Shown in pieces: positions 8,742 through 18,422 of a stretch of DNA of 64,000 nt. Numbering within the stretch: position 1 is the stretch's first letter; each line of letters starts with the position of its first letter. The stretch covers positions 124,001 through 188,000 of the forward strand of contig CADEFN010000004.1 in assembly GCA_902826615.1 (NCBI GenBank), in the 5' to 3' direction. This DNA is from an uncultured Gemmatimonadota bacterium. GTDB taxonomy: Bacteria; Gemmatimonadota; Gemmatimonadetes; Gemmatimonadales; Gemmatimonadaceae. The translations under genes were made by a program, and so were the position numbers. The notes under the pieces were generated by a model. It was not told the origin of the DNA, did no database searches, and worked only from the letters and a program-made list of their open reading frames with translations.

Positions 8742-10118
8742 TTATTCGGATGCCGACGGGAGGTGGGTGACGCGTTGCACGATACCCATCGTCAGCCACA
8801 ACCCGAAGCCTAACGCATCGACACTCAGGCGTTCGTCATGCCCGTGCATGCGATCCTCGTCATCCTGCGTCAGGGGAAAGGGAAGCACACCATAACAGGC
8901 GATCCCGGCGGCACGGAGGGTAGCCGAGTCGGTCGCGCCGGTGCTGAGGTATGGCACCGTGATCGCATCGGGTGCCAGCGCGGTGACTGCCTCACGGATG
9001 GACTGGAACATCGGTGCCGACGGCGAGGAGGCTGGCGCATCGAGGCCACTCGACTTCACGCGGAACTCCACGTTTTCGTCATCCACCACGGCGCGTAGTC
9101 GACCGAGAATCCCTTCAACCGGCTCACCGGGCATCAGCCGGATGTTGAGCGTCGCTGCGGCTTCGGTGGGAATCACATTCGACCGGATTCCTCCGCTGAT
9201 GAGGGTTGGAGAAATCCCATTGCGAAGCACCGCGCCGAACGATGGTACCATCTCCAACTGACTGGCTCCGCGCGCTTCCCGCGCCGGATCGCCACTGGCC
9301 ACGTCGGCCATGGCCTCTCGCAGCGACGCATCGGGCCAAACCGCCGAGAGCTGCCCAAAAAAGCCACGGGTCACGTCGAACAAGGCCAGCGCTTCCCGAT
9401 GGTCTGCGATGCGGACGAGCGCGCGTACGAGCCGGGTGACGGCATTCCCATCGTGCGGCACGGCGGCGTGCCCACCGGGTCCCCTCGCGGTGACTACCAC
9501 GTTGTGGGGCACTTTCTCGGCGCACTGCACCGCGGCGTACACCGTCCGCCCATCGATCACCCGCACGCGACCACCTTCATTGAGCGCAAGCTCCGCATCG
9601 ATGAGCTCGCCATGGTTGGCCATCACCCAGTCGATGCCCCAGTCCCCTCCAGCCTCCTCGTCGGACGTCGCGAGGAAGATGAGGTCTCGCTCGGGGAGCA
9701 CACCGGCTTCAGTCAGCGCCTGCATTTGCAAGGTGGCGTGCAGGTTGGTCACCAGCATGCCTTTGTCGTCTATGGACCCGCGTCCGTAAATGAACCCATC
9801 GACGATTTCGCCGCCAAACGGCTGGTAGCGCCACTTGTCCTTCTCCACCCCGACGACGTCCATGTGGGCCATGAGGAGGAGCGGGCGTTTCGTCCCGCGG
9901 CCTCGCACGCGGGCGACAACTGCCCCGCGCCCCGGTGCCGGCTCGAAGAGCTGCGACTCTACCCTATGCCGCAACAGCTTGTCGTGCAGGTAGCGGGCGA
10001 CGCCGAGTTCGTTGCCCGGCGGGTTCACCGACTCCAGACGAATGAGCGCCTGGAGATCCTGAACGGCATCCCAGAGAACGGACTCGCGGTCCGAATCAGA
10101 CAAACGAGAGAGAAACAT
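8742..10118 (-). CDS. M20 family metallopeptidase
   Basis: A protein of 458 residues from the ATG at 10118, which has a GGGGA element 8 bases upstream. An in-frame TTG at 10139 is a weaker alternative. Zinc-binding motifs of the M20/ArgE/DapE family are present: MAHMDVVGV (metal-binding His and Asp), DDKGML (bridging Asp), SDEEAGGD (catalytic Glu pair) and a late His in DRMHGHDERL. The dimerisation lid domain lies between residues about 200 and 330 (VVVTARGPGGHAAVPHDGNA). It probably acts as a cytoplasmic dipeptidase or carboxypeptidase-like hydrolase; the exact substrate is unknown. Confidence 0.9.
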   Translation of the reverse strand: MFLSRLSDSDRESVLWDAVQDLQALIRLESVNPPGNELGVARYLHDKLLRHRVESQLFEPAPGRGAVVARVRGRGTKRPLLLMAHMDVVGVEKDKWRYQPFGGEIVDGFIYGRGSIDDKGMLVTNLHATLQMQALTEAGVLPERDLIFLATSDEEAGGDWGIDWVMANHGELIDAELALNEGGRVRVIDGRTVYAAVQCAEKVPHNVVVTARGPGGHAAVPHDGNAVTRLVRALVRIADHREALALFDVTRGFFGQLSAVWPDASLREAMADVASGDPAREARGASQLEMVPSFGAVLRNGISPTLISGGIRSNVIPTEAAATLNIRLMPGEPVEGILGRLRAVVDDENVEFRVKSSGLDAPASSPSAPMFQSIREAVTALAPDAITVPYLSTGATDSATLRAAGIACYGVLPFPLTQDDEDRMHGHDERLSVDALGFGLWLTMGIVQRVTHLPSASE

Positions 10119-10284
10119 TGATGATATCCCCATTTCCAAAAGGACAAAGCATGCGCATATTAGCAGTTAGGTAGCGCTTCCTTTCATTAGTGTAAGCTTC
10201 ACCGGTCATCACCGCTCCGCGACGCACTCCGCCGGATCTGCTCGGCAGTGTAAAAGTAACCGGCTCATCTCCCCACCCGCGGCC

Positions 10285-12201
10285 ATGAAGCAACTCTCAG
10301 TCGAACGACTCGAAGGCATTTTCCTGGCTATCGCGGACGGCATCGTGATGCAGGATACCTCGGGTGCGATCGTAACCTGCAACCCGGCAGCGGAGCGTCT
10401 GCTGGGGCTCACGATGGACCAGATGATGGGCCGATCCTCACTCGACCCTCGGTGGCGTGCCGTTCGCGAGGGTGGGGCCGACCTGCCCGGAGACCAGCAC
10501 CCCGCGATGGTCACCCTGGCCAGTGGCGAGCCGGTGAGAGACTTCATCATGGGAATCGCACTGCCGGAAGGAGGCTCGCGTTGGCTCAGCGTCAGCACCG
10601 AACTCGTCAAGGAAGGAGCGAAGCTTGCAGGCGTCTTGTCCACCTTCTCCGACGTCTCGCTGTACGTCGAGGCGAGAGCAAGCGCATTCCGCCATCAGCG
10701 TCTCGTTGATGACATCCGGCTCATCCAGGTTGGGGTCATCGCCGGAGAAGCCTCGGAACGCACATGGAACAGCTTCCTTGCGCTCCTGCTCCGAGCCTCG
10801 GCTGCCCGATCGGCGATCCTGCTGAAGGCCGACGGGACGGCCTTTTATCCCCTGGCGGCCCTCACCCGCGACCCCGGTACCGAGGCCACGGCGCGGTTGC
10901 CAATCCCTCATCACGCCGTACATCCAGCGGGCGCACTTCTCGATCTGGTCAGTTCCCAGCGGCCCCGTGCAGCCGATGACCTGCTGCGCCAGACGTTCGG
11001 CATTGCTCCCGAACCGACTCCAGTTGCTGCCCTGCCTCTCGTCACCGGCGGGGTCGTCCACGGCGTCCTGATCCTGACCGATTACCCGGGGGGATCGCCC
11101 GCCGATCTCGCCCGGACGCTCGACCTGCAACTAGTCACTGGCGGACAACTCCTGGCCTCGGTCAGAGCCGAGCAGCAACGGCTGCGGGTCCTCGAGTCGA
11201 AACGACTGGACGAGGAACGCCTCCGACTGGTGCTCGACGCGACGGGCATTGGCCACTGGGACTGGAACCCCGAGAGTGATCATGCCGTCTTTGATGAACA
11301 GTGGTGCCGCCAAATTGGCTATGCATCGCACGAACTCCAGCCAAGTGGCAAGACCTGGGACGCCCTGCTCCATCCGGAGGACCGTGGGGTGGTGTTGCAG
11401 GCGCTGATTCCGCACCTTGCTGGCACCGAGCCCCAGTACCGCACCGAGTTTCGGATGCGTCACAAGGATGGTCACTGGGTGTGGATCATGGCCCTCGGTC
11501 TTGTGCTGGAACGCAATGCGAGCGGAAAGGCCACGCGCATGGTGGGCGTCCACCTCGACGTCACCCGCGAGAAGACGGCGGCCGACGAGCTCTCGCGGGC
11601 ACGCGACATCGCCGAACGGGCGAACCGCGCCAAGAGCGAGTTTCTCGCCGCCATGAGCCACGAGATCCGCACCCCGATGAATGGCGTGCTCGGAGTCGCA
11701 CACCTGCTCCTCGGAACCGGACTCAACGTGGAGCAGCGTGGGTTCGCGGAGACGATCAAACAATCGGGCGAGATTCTGCTGACCCTCATCGACGACATTC
11801 TCGACTTCTCCAAAATCGAGGCCGAGCGACTCGAGATAGAGGGGGTCCCGTTCGACCCACAGGTGACCGTGGCCGAAGTCGCGGACATGCTTGTCCATCG
11901 AGCCGAAGAAAAAGGGATCGACTTCATCGTCGATTGGGACTGCGTGCCGCCGGCTCGCGCCATTGGCGATCCCAAGCGGATCAGACAAGTGCTGATCAAC
12001 CTCGTCGGCAACGCGGTCAAGTTCACGGATGCGGGGACCGTCACCCTGCGGATCCGGACGCCGTCAGTCGACGTACTGCGATTCGAGGTCGCCGACACCG
12101 GTGCAGGGATCCCGGCGGAAATGCATGAAATGATCTTTGAGCGGTTCCGCCAGGCTGACGGGAGCACCACACGTCGTCACGGGGCACCGGATTGGGGCTG
12201 A
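10285..12201 (+). CDS. Hybrid histidine kinase, N-terminal part (frameshifted)
   Basis: This open frame of 638 codons holds the sensory and most of the kinase part of a hybrid histidine kinase. It has an N-terminal PAS domain (residues about 8-125), a GAF-like region (about 150-300), and a second PAS with PAC (about 310-430). The HisKA box [13 protein letters not shown] has the phospho-accepting His at residue 459. The ATPase domain has the N box ([16 protein letters not shown]) and G1 (ADTGAGIP). It breaks at the G2 box: the G run at 12181-12184 has four G's where five would restore [13 protein letters not shown] and join the downstream frame. The frame instead ends after 8 aberrant residues. 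There is no membrane segment, so sensing is probably cytoplasmic. Confidence 0.85.
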   Translation: MKQLSVERLEGIFLAIADGIVMQDTSGAIVTCNPAAERLLGLTMDQMMGRSSLDPRWRAVREGGADLPGDQHPAMVTLASGEPVRDFIMGIALPEGGSRWLSVSTELVKEGAKLAGVLSTFSDVSLYVEARASAFRHQRLVDDIRLIQVGVIAGEASERTWNSFLALLLRASAARSAILLKADGTAFYPLAALTRDPGTEATARLPIPHHAVHPAGALLDLVSSQRPRAADDLLRQTFGIAPEPTPVAALPLVTGGVVHGVLILTDYPGGSPADLARTLDLQLVTGGQLLASVRAEQQRLRVLESKRLDEERLRLVLDATGIGHWDWNPESDHAVFDEQWCRQIGYASHELQPSGKTWDALLHPEDRGVVLQALIPHLAGTEPQYRTEFRMRHKDGHWVWIMALGLVLERNASGKATRMVGVHLDVTREKTAADELSRARDIAERANRAKSEFLAAMSHEIRTPMNGVLGVAHLLLGTGLNVEQRGFAETIKQSGEILLTLIDDILDFSKIEAERLEIEGVPFDPQVTVAEVADMLVHRAEEKGIDFIVDWDCVPPARAIGDPKRIRQVLINLVGNAVKFTDAGTVTLRIRTPSVDVLRFEVADTGAGIPAEMHEMIFERFRQADGSTTRRHGAPDWG

Positions 12202-13187
12202 CCATCTCCCGACGTCTCGTCCGGGCGATGGGGGGTACCCTCATAGTGGAATCAGCCCTGGGCAAGGGAGCGCTCTTTCGGGTGGACCTGCCCACCTCCC
12301 TCGAGCCTAACGTGGAAGCCAGCGTCTCGCTGGACGAGCGTGAGGCGGTAATCCTCGTCCCGGAACGCAATCGCGCGTCGGTGCGGCACCTCCTGGAACA
12401 TGCTGGCGCACACGTGACCACCTGTACCACCAGTGACGACGCGCTACGCGCCGTACAGCGTCTCGCGGGCTCATCCGGCACACCACACCTGCTGGTCATC
12501 GACGCCGAGTCGGCGGAGATCGCTTCGGCCCTGGTGAAAACGACCACCAATGGTGATGCGGGCCGCCTGACGAGACCGGTGGTGCTGTCGACGTTCAGGG
12601 AATACGGCGACCTCGCCAATGCGTTGCGCGGCACGTCGGCCACCCTGCTTCGAAAACCCCTCGCACGCGTTCCCGCCATCTTGCGGGTCCTGTCCGAGTC
12701 GCTGGGGAGCAACGCCCCGTCGGCGATGTCGCAGGAGCCAGTGCTCTACGTCCCACGGCAGGACCCTACACTGCTGCTGCCGCGCTTCGAGGGGACGCGT
12801 GTCCTCCTGGCCGAGGACAACGAAGTGAACCAGCTGGTCGCCCTCACCATTCTTCAGAAGCTGGGGTGCGAGGTCGTGACGGCCAACGACGGGCGGCAGG
12901 CCGTGGACCGGTCAGCGGAGCAAACCTTCACCTGCATCTTTATGGACTGCGACATGCCCGAGCTCGACGGGTACGAAGCGACGCAGGCCATCCGCGCGCG
13001 CGAGGCCTCGACCCCCGGCGGACCGCATGTGCCCATCATCGCGCTCACCGCCAATGCCCTGGTCGGCGATCGCGACAAATGCCTTGCGGCCGGTATGGAT
13101 GACTACCTCGCCAAACCCATCATCCCCCGGGACATGGAGGGGGCCCTCGAACGCTGGACCCCCGGGATGTCCGTCCCCGGCAGCTAG
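12192..13187 (+). CDS. Hybrid histidine kinase, C-terminal part with receiver domains (frameshifted)
   Basis: This frame continues the kinase after the one-base deletion near 12184. It starts at the G2 box ([20 protein letters not shown]) and finishes the ATPase domain. A degenerate receiver-like domain follows ([22 protein letters not shown], no clear acceptor Asp), then a canonical receiver ([22 protein letters not shown] with the acceptor Asp after FM, and [16 protein letters not shown]). The apparent TTG start at 12192 is almost certainly not used; this is the 3' part of one gene spanning 10285-13187. Its stop overlaps the stop of the convergent glyS gene. Confidence 0.85.
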   Translation: MGLTISRRLVRAMGGTLIVESALGKGALFRVDLPTSLEPNVEASVSLDEREAVILVPERNRASVRHLLEHAGAHVTTCTTSDDALRAVQRLAGSSGTPHLLVIDAESAEIASALVKTTTNGDAGRLTRPVVLSTFREYGDLANALRGTSATLLRKPLARVPAILRVLSESLGSNAPSAMSQEPVLYVPRQDPTLLLPRFEGTRVLLAEDNEVNQLVALTILQKLGCEVVTANDGRQAVDRSAEQTFTCIFMDCDMPELDGYEATQAIRAREASTPGGPHVPIIALTANALVGDRDKCLAAGMDDYLAKPIIPRDMEGALERWTPGMSVPGS

Positions 13188-14527
13188 AGGACGCGGGCCG
13201 ACAGGTACTCCAGCACCCGGTCGGCCGCCACACGTTCCTGCGCCAGGGTATCGCGGTCACGCACGGTCAGGGTGCCATCACTCATCGTCTGCCCGTCAAT
13301 CGTGAGGCAGAACGGCGTGCCCACCTCATCCTGCCGCCGATAGCGGCGCCCGATCGCGCCACCTTCGTCGTAGAACACGGGGAACTTCGCGCGTAACTCC
13401 TTCGCAAGTTTGTCGGCAAACTCCGGCATGCCGTCCTTCTTGACCAGCGGGAAAATGCCGGCCTTCACCGGCGCAATCCGCGGATCAAGCTTGAGGACCA
13501 CCCGCCCCTCGCTCTCCCCGGGGACCTCCTCCTCGTGGTAGCCGTTGACCAGCACGGCCAGGGTGGTGCGGTCGGCTCCAACTGATGTCTCGACGACAAA
13601 CGGGATGTACCGCCGGTTCGACACCTGGTCGACATACTCCAGGCGCTTTGACGAGTACTCCTGGTGACGCCCCAGATCGAAGTCGCCGCGGTGATGCACC
13701 CCCTCGATCTCCTGAAAACCAAGGGTCCCGCCGAAATCGAACTGGATGTCGAACGCTGCCCGCGCGTAGTGCGCCAGCTCCTTGTCCGTGTGCTGATGGA
13801 AGAGCAGCCGGTCCTCCGAGAGCCCCAGCGACCGATGCCACGCCATGCGCTGCGCCTTCCAGTACTCGAGCCACTGCATGTGGTCCGACTCCGGATCGAT
13901 GAAGAACTGCATCTCCATCTGCTCGAACTCGCGCGTGCGGAAAATGAAATTCCCGGGCGTGATCTCGTTGCGGAACGCCTTCCCGATCTGGGCAATGCCA
14001 AAGGGCACCTTCTGGCGCGACGCCTGCTGCACGTTGAGAAAATTCACGTAGATGCCTTGCGCCGTCTCGGGACGCAGGTAGGCCACACTCGCCGTGTCTT
14101 CCATGGGCCCGATGTGCGTCTTGAACATCAGGTTGAAGAGACGCGGCTCGGTCAGCTGGCAGTCCCCATGTTCACCCGGGTGTTTGCTCGGCTTCCGCGG
14201 GCATTGCGCATCCTCGAGTTTGTCAGCACGGAAGCGTGCCTTGCACGCCTTGCAGTCCACCATCGGGTCGGTAAAGCCGGCCACGTGGCCCGACGCTTCC
14301 CACACCCGCGGATGCATCAGGATGGCGGCGTCGAGCCCCTCGATGTCGTCGCGGGCGCGGACCATGGCATGCCACCAGCGATCCTTCAGGTTCTTCTTGA
14401 GTTCAACACCCAGCGGACCATAGTCCCAGACCGAACCTGCGCCTCCGTAAATCTCGGAGGACTGGAAGATGAAGCCGCGTCGCTTGCACAGCGAAACGAG
14501 CTTTTCCATGACGTCGGGGTGTGGCAT
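13184..14527 (-). CDS. glyS: Glycyl-tRNA synthetase (class II, homodimeric type)
   Basis: A protein of 447 residues from the ATG at 14527; the frame is open upstream but only the part from [19 protein letters not shown] onward matches the family. It charges tRNA-Gly. Visible features are [22 protein letters not shown] at the N terminus, a zinc-type insertion with Cys pairs ([12 protein letters not shown]), class II motif 2 ([25 protein letters not shown]) and the C-terminal anticodon-binding domain ([33 protein letters not shown], cited in part). It is convergent with the hybrid kinase gene, with overlapping stops. Confidence 0.95.
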   Translation of the reverse strand: MPHPDVMEKLVSLCKRRGFIFQSSEIYGGAGSVWDYGPLGVELKKNLKDRWWHAMVRARDDIEGLDAAILMHPRVWEASGHVAGFTDPMVDCKACKARFRADKLEDAQCPRKPSKHPGEHGDCQLTEPRLFNLMFKTHIGPMEDTASVAYLRPETAQGIYVNFLNVQQASRQKVPFGIAQIGKAFRNEITPGNFIFRTREFEQMEMQFFIDPESDHMQWLEYWKAQRMAWHRSLGLSEDRLLFHQHTDKELAHYARAAFDIQFDFGGTLGFQEIEGVHHRGDFDLGRHQEYSSKRLEYVDQVSNRRYIPFVVETSVGADRTTLAVLVNGYHEEEVPGESEGRVVLKLDPRIAPVKAGIFPLVKKDGMPEFADKLAKELRAKFPVFYDEGGAIGRRYRRQDEVGTPFCLTIDGQTMSDGTLTVRDRDTLAQERVAADRVLEYLSARVL

Positions 14528-14592
14528 CTGGCGGCGGGGTAGACGGACGAAGTGGGCAACCAGTCCCAATGTAGCGAGGGTGCCCCTCCCGG

Positions 14593-15255
14593 TCAGCCGA
14601 CCGCTCCCAGATACCGATAGACGTCGCTCGCCGTGGCGAGCGGAACACCATGGCCGAGCGCGCGCCCCAGAAGCCCCGTGGCATTGGCCACCGCGAAGGA
14701 CACACCCGAGAGATTGCGCTCTGCCGGAACGCCGTCGATGGGCCGCGGCTGCGGAGATGCCACGACCAACAGGTGCCCTCCCCGCTCTGTTACACGCAGC
14801 CTCTCTCTCGGGCACTCCGGATCGGCGACCACCCCCACCACCCCCGCCAGGCCACCAGGAAGCCAGCTTGTCCCATCGGCCCCAGCCGCCGACACCACCA
14901 GGCTTCCCCTGGCAATCGCTTCGCCGACGGCATGCTCGAAAAGTGGCTGATGCGCGACGTTCGACGTGCCCACACTCAAATTGACGAGGTGGCAGTTGTT
15001 ACTCACTGCCGCGTCGATTCCGGCCGCAAGGAGCCGCGCCGTGGTGGCCAGCCCCTTCTCGAAGACACGCACCGCCCACAACTCGGCCTCTGGGGCCATC
15101 TCCAGAATCGCCGCCGCCACGGCCGTGCCGTGGCCCACCCGATCGGCCACGTCGGAGGCATCATCGCCTACCAGGGAGACACCATGCACGTCGCCCCCGA
15201 TGTGCGGGTGACCGAACGCGATTCCGGTATCCACCACTCCGATGCGGATCTTCAC
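14593..15255 (-). CDS. qhpE: Subtilisin-like leader protease QhpE
   Basis: A protein of 220 residues starting with GTG at 15255, overlapping the ABC exporter stop as GTGA. The subtilase catalytic triad is visible: Asp in GVVDTGIAFGHPH, His in GHGTAVAAAI, Ser in LSGVSFAVANATG. The oxyanion-hole Asn is not obvious. It has neither a signal peptide nor a propeptide, so it should work in the cytoplasm, as known for QhpE, which removes the leader of the crosslinked gamma subunit (QhpC) of quinohemoprotein amine dehydrogenase before export. Its place as the last gene of the operon supports this role. Confidence 0.85.
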   Translation of the reverse strand: MKIRIGVVDTGIAFGHPHIGGDVHGVSLVGDDASDVADRVGHGTAVAAAILEMAPEAELWAVRVFEKGLATTARLLAAGIDAAVSNNCHLVNLSVGTSNVAHQPLFEHAVGEAIARGSLVVSAAGADGTSWLPGGLAGVVGVVADPECPRERLRVTERGGHLLVVASPQPRPIDGVPAERNLSGVSFAVANATGLLGRALGHGVPLATASDVYRYLGAVG

Positions 15256-16916
15256 GATGGAGGCGGCTCCGCCACGCGCGCGTCGTGAATGGTGATGACC
15301 CGGTCAGCCCATGCGGCGACGTTGGGCCGATGTGTGATCAGAATAGTCGTCCGCGACCGCAGCCAGTCACGCATCGCCCCAAGCACCTGCGCCTCCGTTG
15401 CCGGATCGAGTGAACTCGTGGCCTCGTCGAGCACCAGAACGCGCGGGTTGGCCAGCACCGCCCGCGCGAGTGCCAGTCGTTGCCGTTCGCCGGACGACAT
15501 CGCGCGCCCACGTTCGCCCAGCGTGGTGGCCAGTCCCTGCGGTGACCGGCGGACCCCGTCCGCGAGCCCTGCCACGCTGAGCGCGTGCCAGAGAGCGTCC
15601 GCCGTGGCTGCCGGTGCGGCAATTCGCAGGTTGTCCTCCAGCGAGGCGTGAAAGACGAAGGGATCGGTGTCGACCGTGTGAACCAGTTGACGCACCTGAG
15701 CCAGCGGCCAGTCCCGCAGGTCGTGACCGTCGAGCAACACGGACCCTTCCTGCGGATCGGTGGCTCGCACCAGCAGGTCGGCGAGTGTGGATTTGCCGAC
15801 GCCGCTCGTGCCCATGATCGCCACACATTCACCCGCTGCGACGCGGAACGATACAGCGTCCAGCACGATTCCGCGATCAAACCGGTAACTGACGCCCCGC
15901 AGCTCAACATTTCCCTCCGGCGTCTCCACGGGTGCGGCCGAGACGCGATCCACCACTTCGATCGGCGAGTCGAGGATTTCATGCACGCGCCGCAGACTCA
16001 CCCGTGCCGAGGCCACGCTGGCGTACAGCCCCATGAGGCCCTGCACCGGAGCAAGGAGACGCACTTGATAGGCCGCAAAGGCGACGAGCGTGCCCATGCT
16101 GATGTCGCCCTGGATCACCCGCCAGCCGCCGAAGAGGAAGACGCCCGCGCTGCCCGTCGCGAGCAAAACGCCGGGGAGTCCACCTGACAGATATGTCAGC
16201 CGCCGCATCGACATCAGGGCATCGACAAACCCGGTGTTGCGCTTGCGGAACTCCTCTTCGGAGCGCGCCTGGGCATTGTGGGCGACGAGGGTGCGTACAC
16301 CCTGTAATGCTTCGATGAGATAACTCCCGACGCCGGCGCTGCGGTCGCGGACATCACTCACGGCGCCCTCGAGCCGCCGCCGGTACACCACCAGAGCCCA
16401 CAACGCCGGCGGGAGTGCCAGGAGGCACACAACAAAAAGCCTCGCGTCGAGCAGTGTGAGCATCACCACGCTCCCCACCAGATACACAACCTGCCCGATC
16501 CACGAGAGTGCCACCTCGGCGACCACACGCTGGATCTCCGCAATGTCGCTATTGAGGCGCGACGCGATCTGCCCGATCGGAGTGGCAGCGAAGTATCGCG
16601 GCGGCAACTGCTGCAGGTGACGGAACACCTCGAGGCGCATGCCGAAGAGGATATCGGCCGAAACGCGTGTGTAGCGCAGCCCACTCACCACATTGAGCAG
16701 GAGTGAGAGCAGCGTCATGACGACAAAGCCGCTCACCGTCCAGACCAGCGCCCGCATGTCGCGGCCGAGGAGCGCGCGATCGACGAGGAATTTGGTGAGG
16801 AAGGGCTGGGCCAGGGAGAGCCCGGTGGCGATGAGCGATAAGACCACCACCGGTGCCAGCCGCCACACATGCGGCCGGACATGGCCTAACGCGCGGCGGA
16901 GATCGGGTGACACCAT
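15252..16916 (-). CDS. qhpF: ABC transporter QhpF (fused permease-ATPase)
   Basis: A protein of 554 residues with six membrane helices in the first ~300 residues and a C-terminal ATPase domain: Walker A GTSGVGKST, signature MSSGERQRLALARA, Walker B VLVLDEATSSLD, and the switch His in LITHRPN. It has the single-chain, MsbA-like half-transporter architecture. In quinohemoprotein amine dehydrogenase operons QhpF is the exporter thought to carry the matured small gamma subunit to the periplasm. It sits between qhpB and qhpE; the qhpE start overlaps its stop. Confidence 0.85.
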   Translation of the reverse strand: MVSPDLRRALGHVRPHVWRLAPVVVLSLIATGLSLAQPFLTKFLVDRALLGRDMRALVWTVSGFVVMTLLSLLLNVVSGLRYTRVSADILFGMRLEVFRHLQQLPPRYFAATPIGQIASRLNSDIAEIQRVVAEVALSWIGQVVYLVGSVVMLTLLDARLFVVCLLALPPALWALVVYRRRLEGAVSDVRDRSAGVGSYLIEALQGVRTLVAHNAQARSEEEFRKRNTGFVDALMSMRRLTYLSGGLPGVLLATGSAGVFLFGGWRVIQGDISMGTLVAFAAYQVRLLAPVQGLMGLYASVASARVSLRRVHEILDSPIEVVDRVSAAPVETPEGNVELRGVSYRFDRGIVLDAVSFRVAAGECVAIMGTSGVGKSTLADLLVRATDPQEGSVLLDGHDLRDWPLAQVRQLVHTVDTDPFVFHASLEDNLRIAAPAATADALWHALSVAGLADGVRRSPQGLATTLGERGRAMSSGERQRLALARAVLANPRVLVLDEATSSLDPATEAQVLGAMRDWLRSRTTILITHRPNVAAWADRVITIHDARVAEPPPS

Positions 16917-16952
16917 CCGGCGAACGCGAGAAAGAACGCGGACCGTCCCGCG

Positions 16953-18047
16953 TTACTGCGGAACGACGATCACATCCGTCATATCGGCGCGGAACTCCAC
17001 AGTACGAATGAGCCGCAACGTTTCAGCATCGAAGATGTCGATGGTGGGGCCCGCTGTATGGATGTAGAGCTGCCGTCCATTGGTGCTCACCGTGAGCCCC
17101 ATCCGAGGACGCCCCTCGAATTCCACACGCTGCGCCAGGCGGCGGCCCGCCAGATCGTAGGCCCAGATCTGGTAGTTCCCCACCTGCTGCCGAAGCCCGA
17201 ATGCCCGCTGCCGGCCCGGGGCGAGCGCAAAGCCCACCGGCTCACTAGGCCCTAACGAGTAGAAATCGACCGAACGGGCGTCGAGGTTGACCCGCGCCAC
17301 ACCCATCAGGGTGCGCCGATTCACCGGGTCGGTCGAACGGAACATCCCGGTGAAGAACCCGGGCTCCTCGTACAAACTCTCCGGGAAACCGAAATTCCAC
17401 TGGCCCAGTCCGTCGTCAACCACCCGCTGCAGGTCAAAGCGATCGACCTGTTTGAGTGTCTGGGTGTCGTAGACCAGAATGTCTTCGGCGGTGAAGAAGT
17501 ACATCAGGTCGCCGTTCGGCGAAAAGATGATCTGCGCGAACTCCCGCTCCTGCCCCTCCGGCCACTTGATGGTGTCGGTCACCATCTTCTTCGCGAGGTC
17601 GTACTTGAGCAGCGTCGGCTTGCCGATCTCGAAGCGGTCGGACTTCTTCGTGGACGTCTTGACGAGGAGAATGGCGAAACGGTCTTTCGGGTCGACGTTG
17701 AAACCGGTCATGCGCACGCGCCGGACGTCATCGGAAAGCGTGAACTTCCCTGTCGCCTTGCGGGTGGTCAGGTCAAAGGTCTCGATCCATTCGAACGCCG
17801 GGTCGGTGGCATACACCTTCTTGCGATCGGCCGACAGAGTGAGCCCGATGGGAACGCCGATCGACACCGGCATCGAGTCCTTCACCGCCATGGATGCTTC
17901 GTCGATGATCAGGACTTTCTTGTCGTACGTGCCATAGTAGATGGTGCCGGAGCCGCCGTTAGGCGCCTGCGCGTGCAGTGGCGACATCAACGCCGCACAG
18001 ACCAGCGCCAAGGCGGCACCCGTGGTACGCGAGGAGAGAGGGCTCAT
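16953..18047 (-). CDS. qhpB: Quinohemoprotein amine dehydrogenase beta subunit
   Basis: A protein of 364 residues from the ATG at 18047, which overlaps the qhpC stop as ATGA. The N terminus is a Sec signal peptide (hydrophobic ALALVCAALMSPLHA, probable cleavage after HAQA). The rest is a beta-propeller built of repeated YVTN-like blades (GTIYYGTYDKKVLIID, KKVYATDPAFEWIETFDL, DLMYFFTAEDILVYD, RQLYIHTAGPTIDIFDAETL). In the known enzyme the seven-bladed beta subunit packs against the quinone-bearing gamma subunit and the diheme alpha subunit in the periplasm. Confidence 0.9.
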   Translation of the reverse strand: MSPLSSRTTGAALALVCAALMSPLHAQAPNGGSGTIYYGTYDKKVLIIDEASMAVKDSMPVSIGVPIGLTLSADRKKVYATDPAFEWIETFDLTTRKATGKFTLSDDVRRVRMTGFNVDPKDRFAILLVKTSTKKSDRFEIGKPTLLKYDLAKKMVTDTIKWPEGQEREFAQIIFSPNGDLMYFFTAEDILVYDTQTLKQVDRFDLQRVVDDGLGQWNFGFPESLYEEPGFFTGMFRSTDPVNRRTLMGVARVNLDARSVDFYSLGPSEPVGFALAPGRQRAFGLRQQVGNYQIWAYDLAGRRLAQRVEFEGRPRMGLTVSTNGRQLYIHTAGPTIDIFDAETLRLIRTVEFRADMTDVIVVPQ

Positions 18048-18409
18048 GGGAAGATCAGGTCGATCTTGCGCCAGTCCTGCTGCGCCGCCGCGCACTTGTT
18101 GGTCCAGTCCGGCGCATGGTTGAGCAGGTCGGGGACGTGGATGGGCCAGAAGCAGGTGACGTAACAGTCGTAGAGGTCGCGTTCCACCGGCTGGCAGAGA
18201 CCCGCCGTGGAGCCGGAGCTGTCCACCTCCCAGCCCGGAGCGAACACAAACGAGCAGCCTAACGGTACGTGGGGACCGTCCGGAACACGCGGGCCGGAGT
18301 TCCCCTGCAGGGCCACCACGTCCGGCTGATCGTGCACATCCGGCGTGGCCGGCGTATTCAGCTGGTCGATGGTGCGTGCCTTGCGATTGATGGCTTTCAG
18401 ATGTCGCAT
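18044..18409 (-). CDS. qhpC: Quinohemoprotein amine dehydrogenase gamma subunit precursor (CTQ-bearing)
   Basis: A protein of 121 residues from the ATG at 18409, with an AGGA element upstream. Residues 1 to about 45 are a leader without a hydrophobic core, to be removed by QhpE. The core has all positions known from the Paracoccus gamma subunit: Cys82 and Trp88 (spacing 6) for the cysteine tryptophylquinone, and Cys-to-acid thioether pairs Cys52-Glu61, Cys72-Asp78 and Cys86-Asp94, with the same spacings (9, 6, 8). Signature strings are PGWEVD, LCQPVERDLY and FWPIHVPD. A fifth Cys (106) is extra relative to the four crosslinked ones. QhpD installs the crosslinks, QhpG helps make the quinone, and QhpF exports it. 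Confidence 0.92.
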   Translation of the reverse strand: MRHLKAINRKARTIDQLNTPATPDVHDQPDVVALQGNSGPRVPDGPHVPLGCSFVFAPGWEVDSSGSTAGLCQPVERDLYDCYVTCFWPIHVPDLLNHAPDWTNKCAAAQQDWRKIDLIFP

Positions 18410-18422
18410 GGTGTCCTGGCGC

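Noticed and set aside
10140-10284. Promoter elements between the M20 peptidase and the hybrid kinase
   Set aside because: Some AT-richer stretches exist, but no -35/-10 pair with proper spacing could be placed for either direction.
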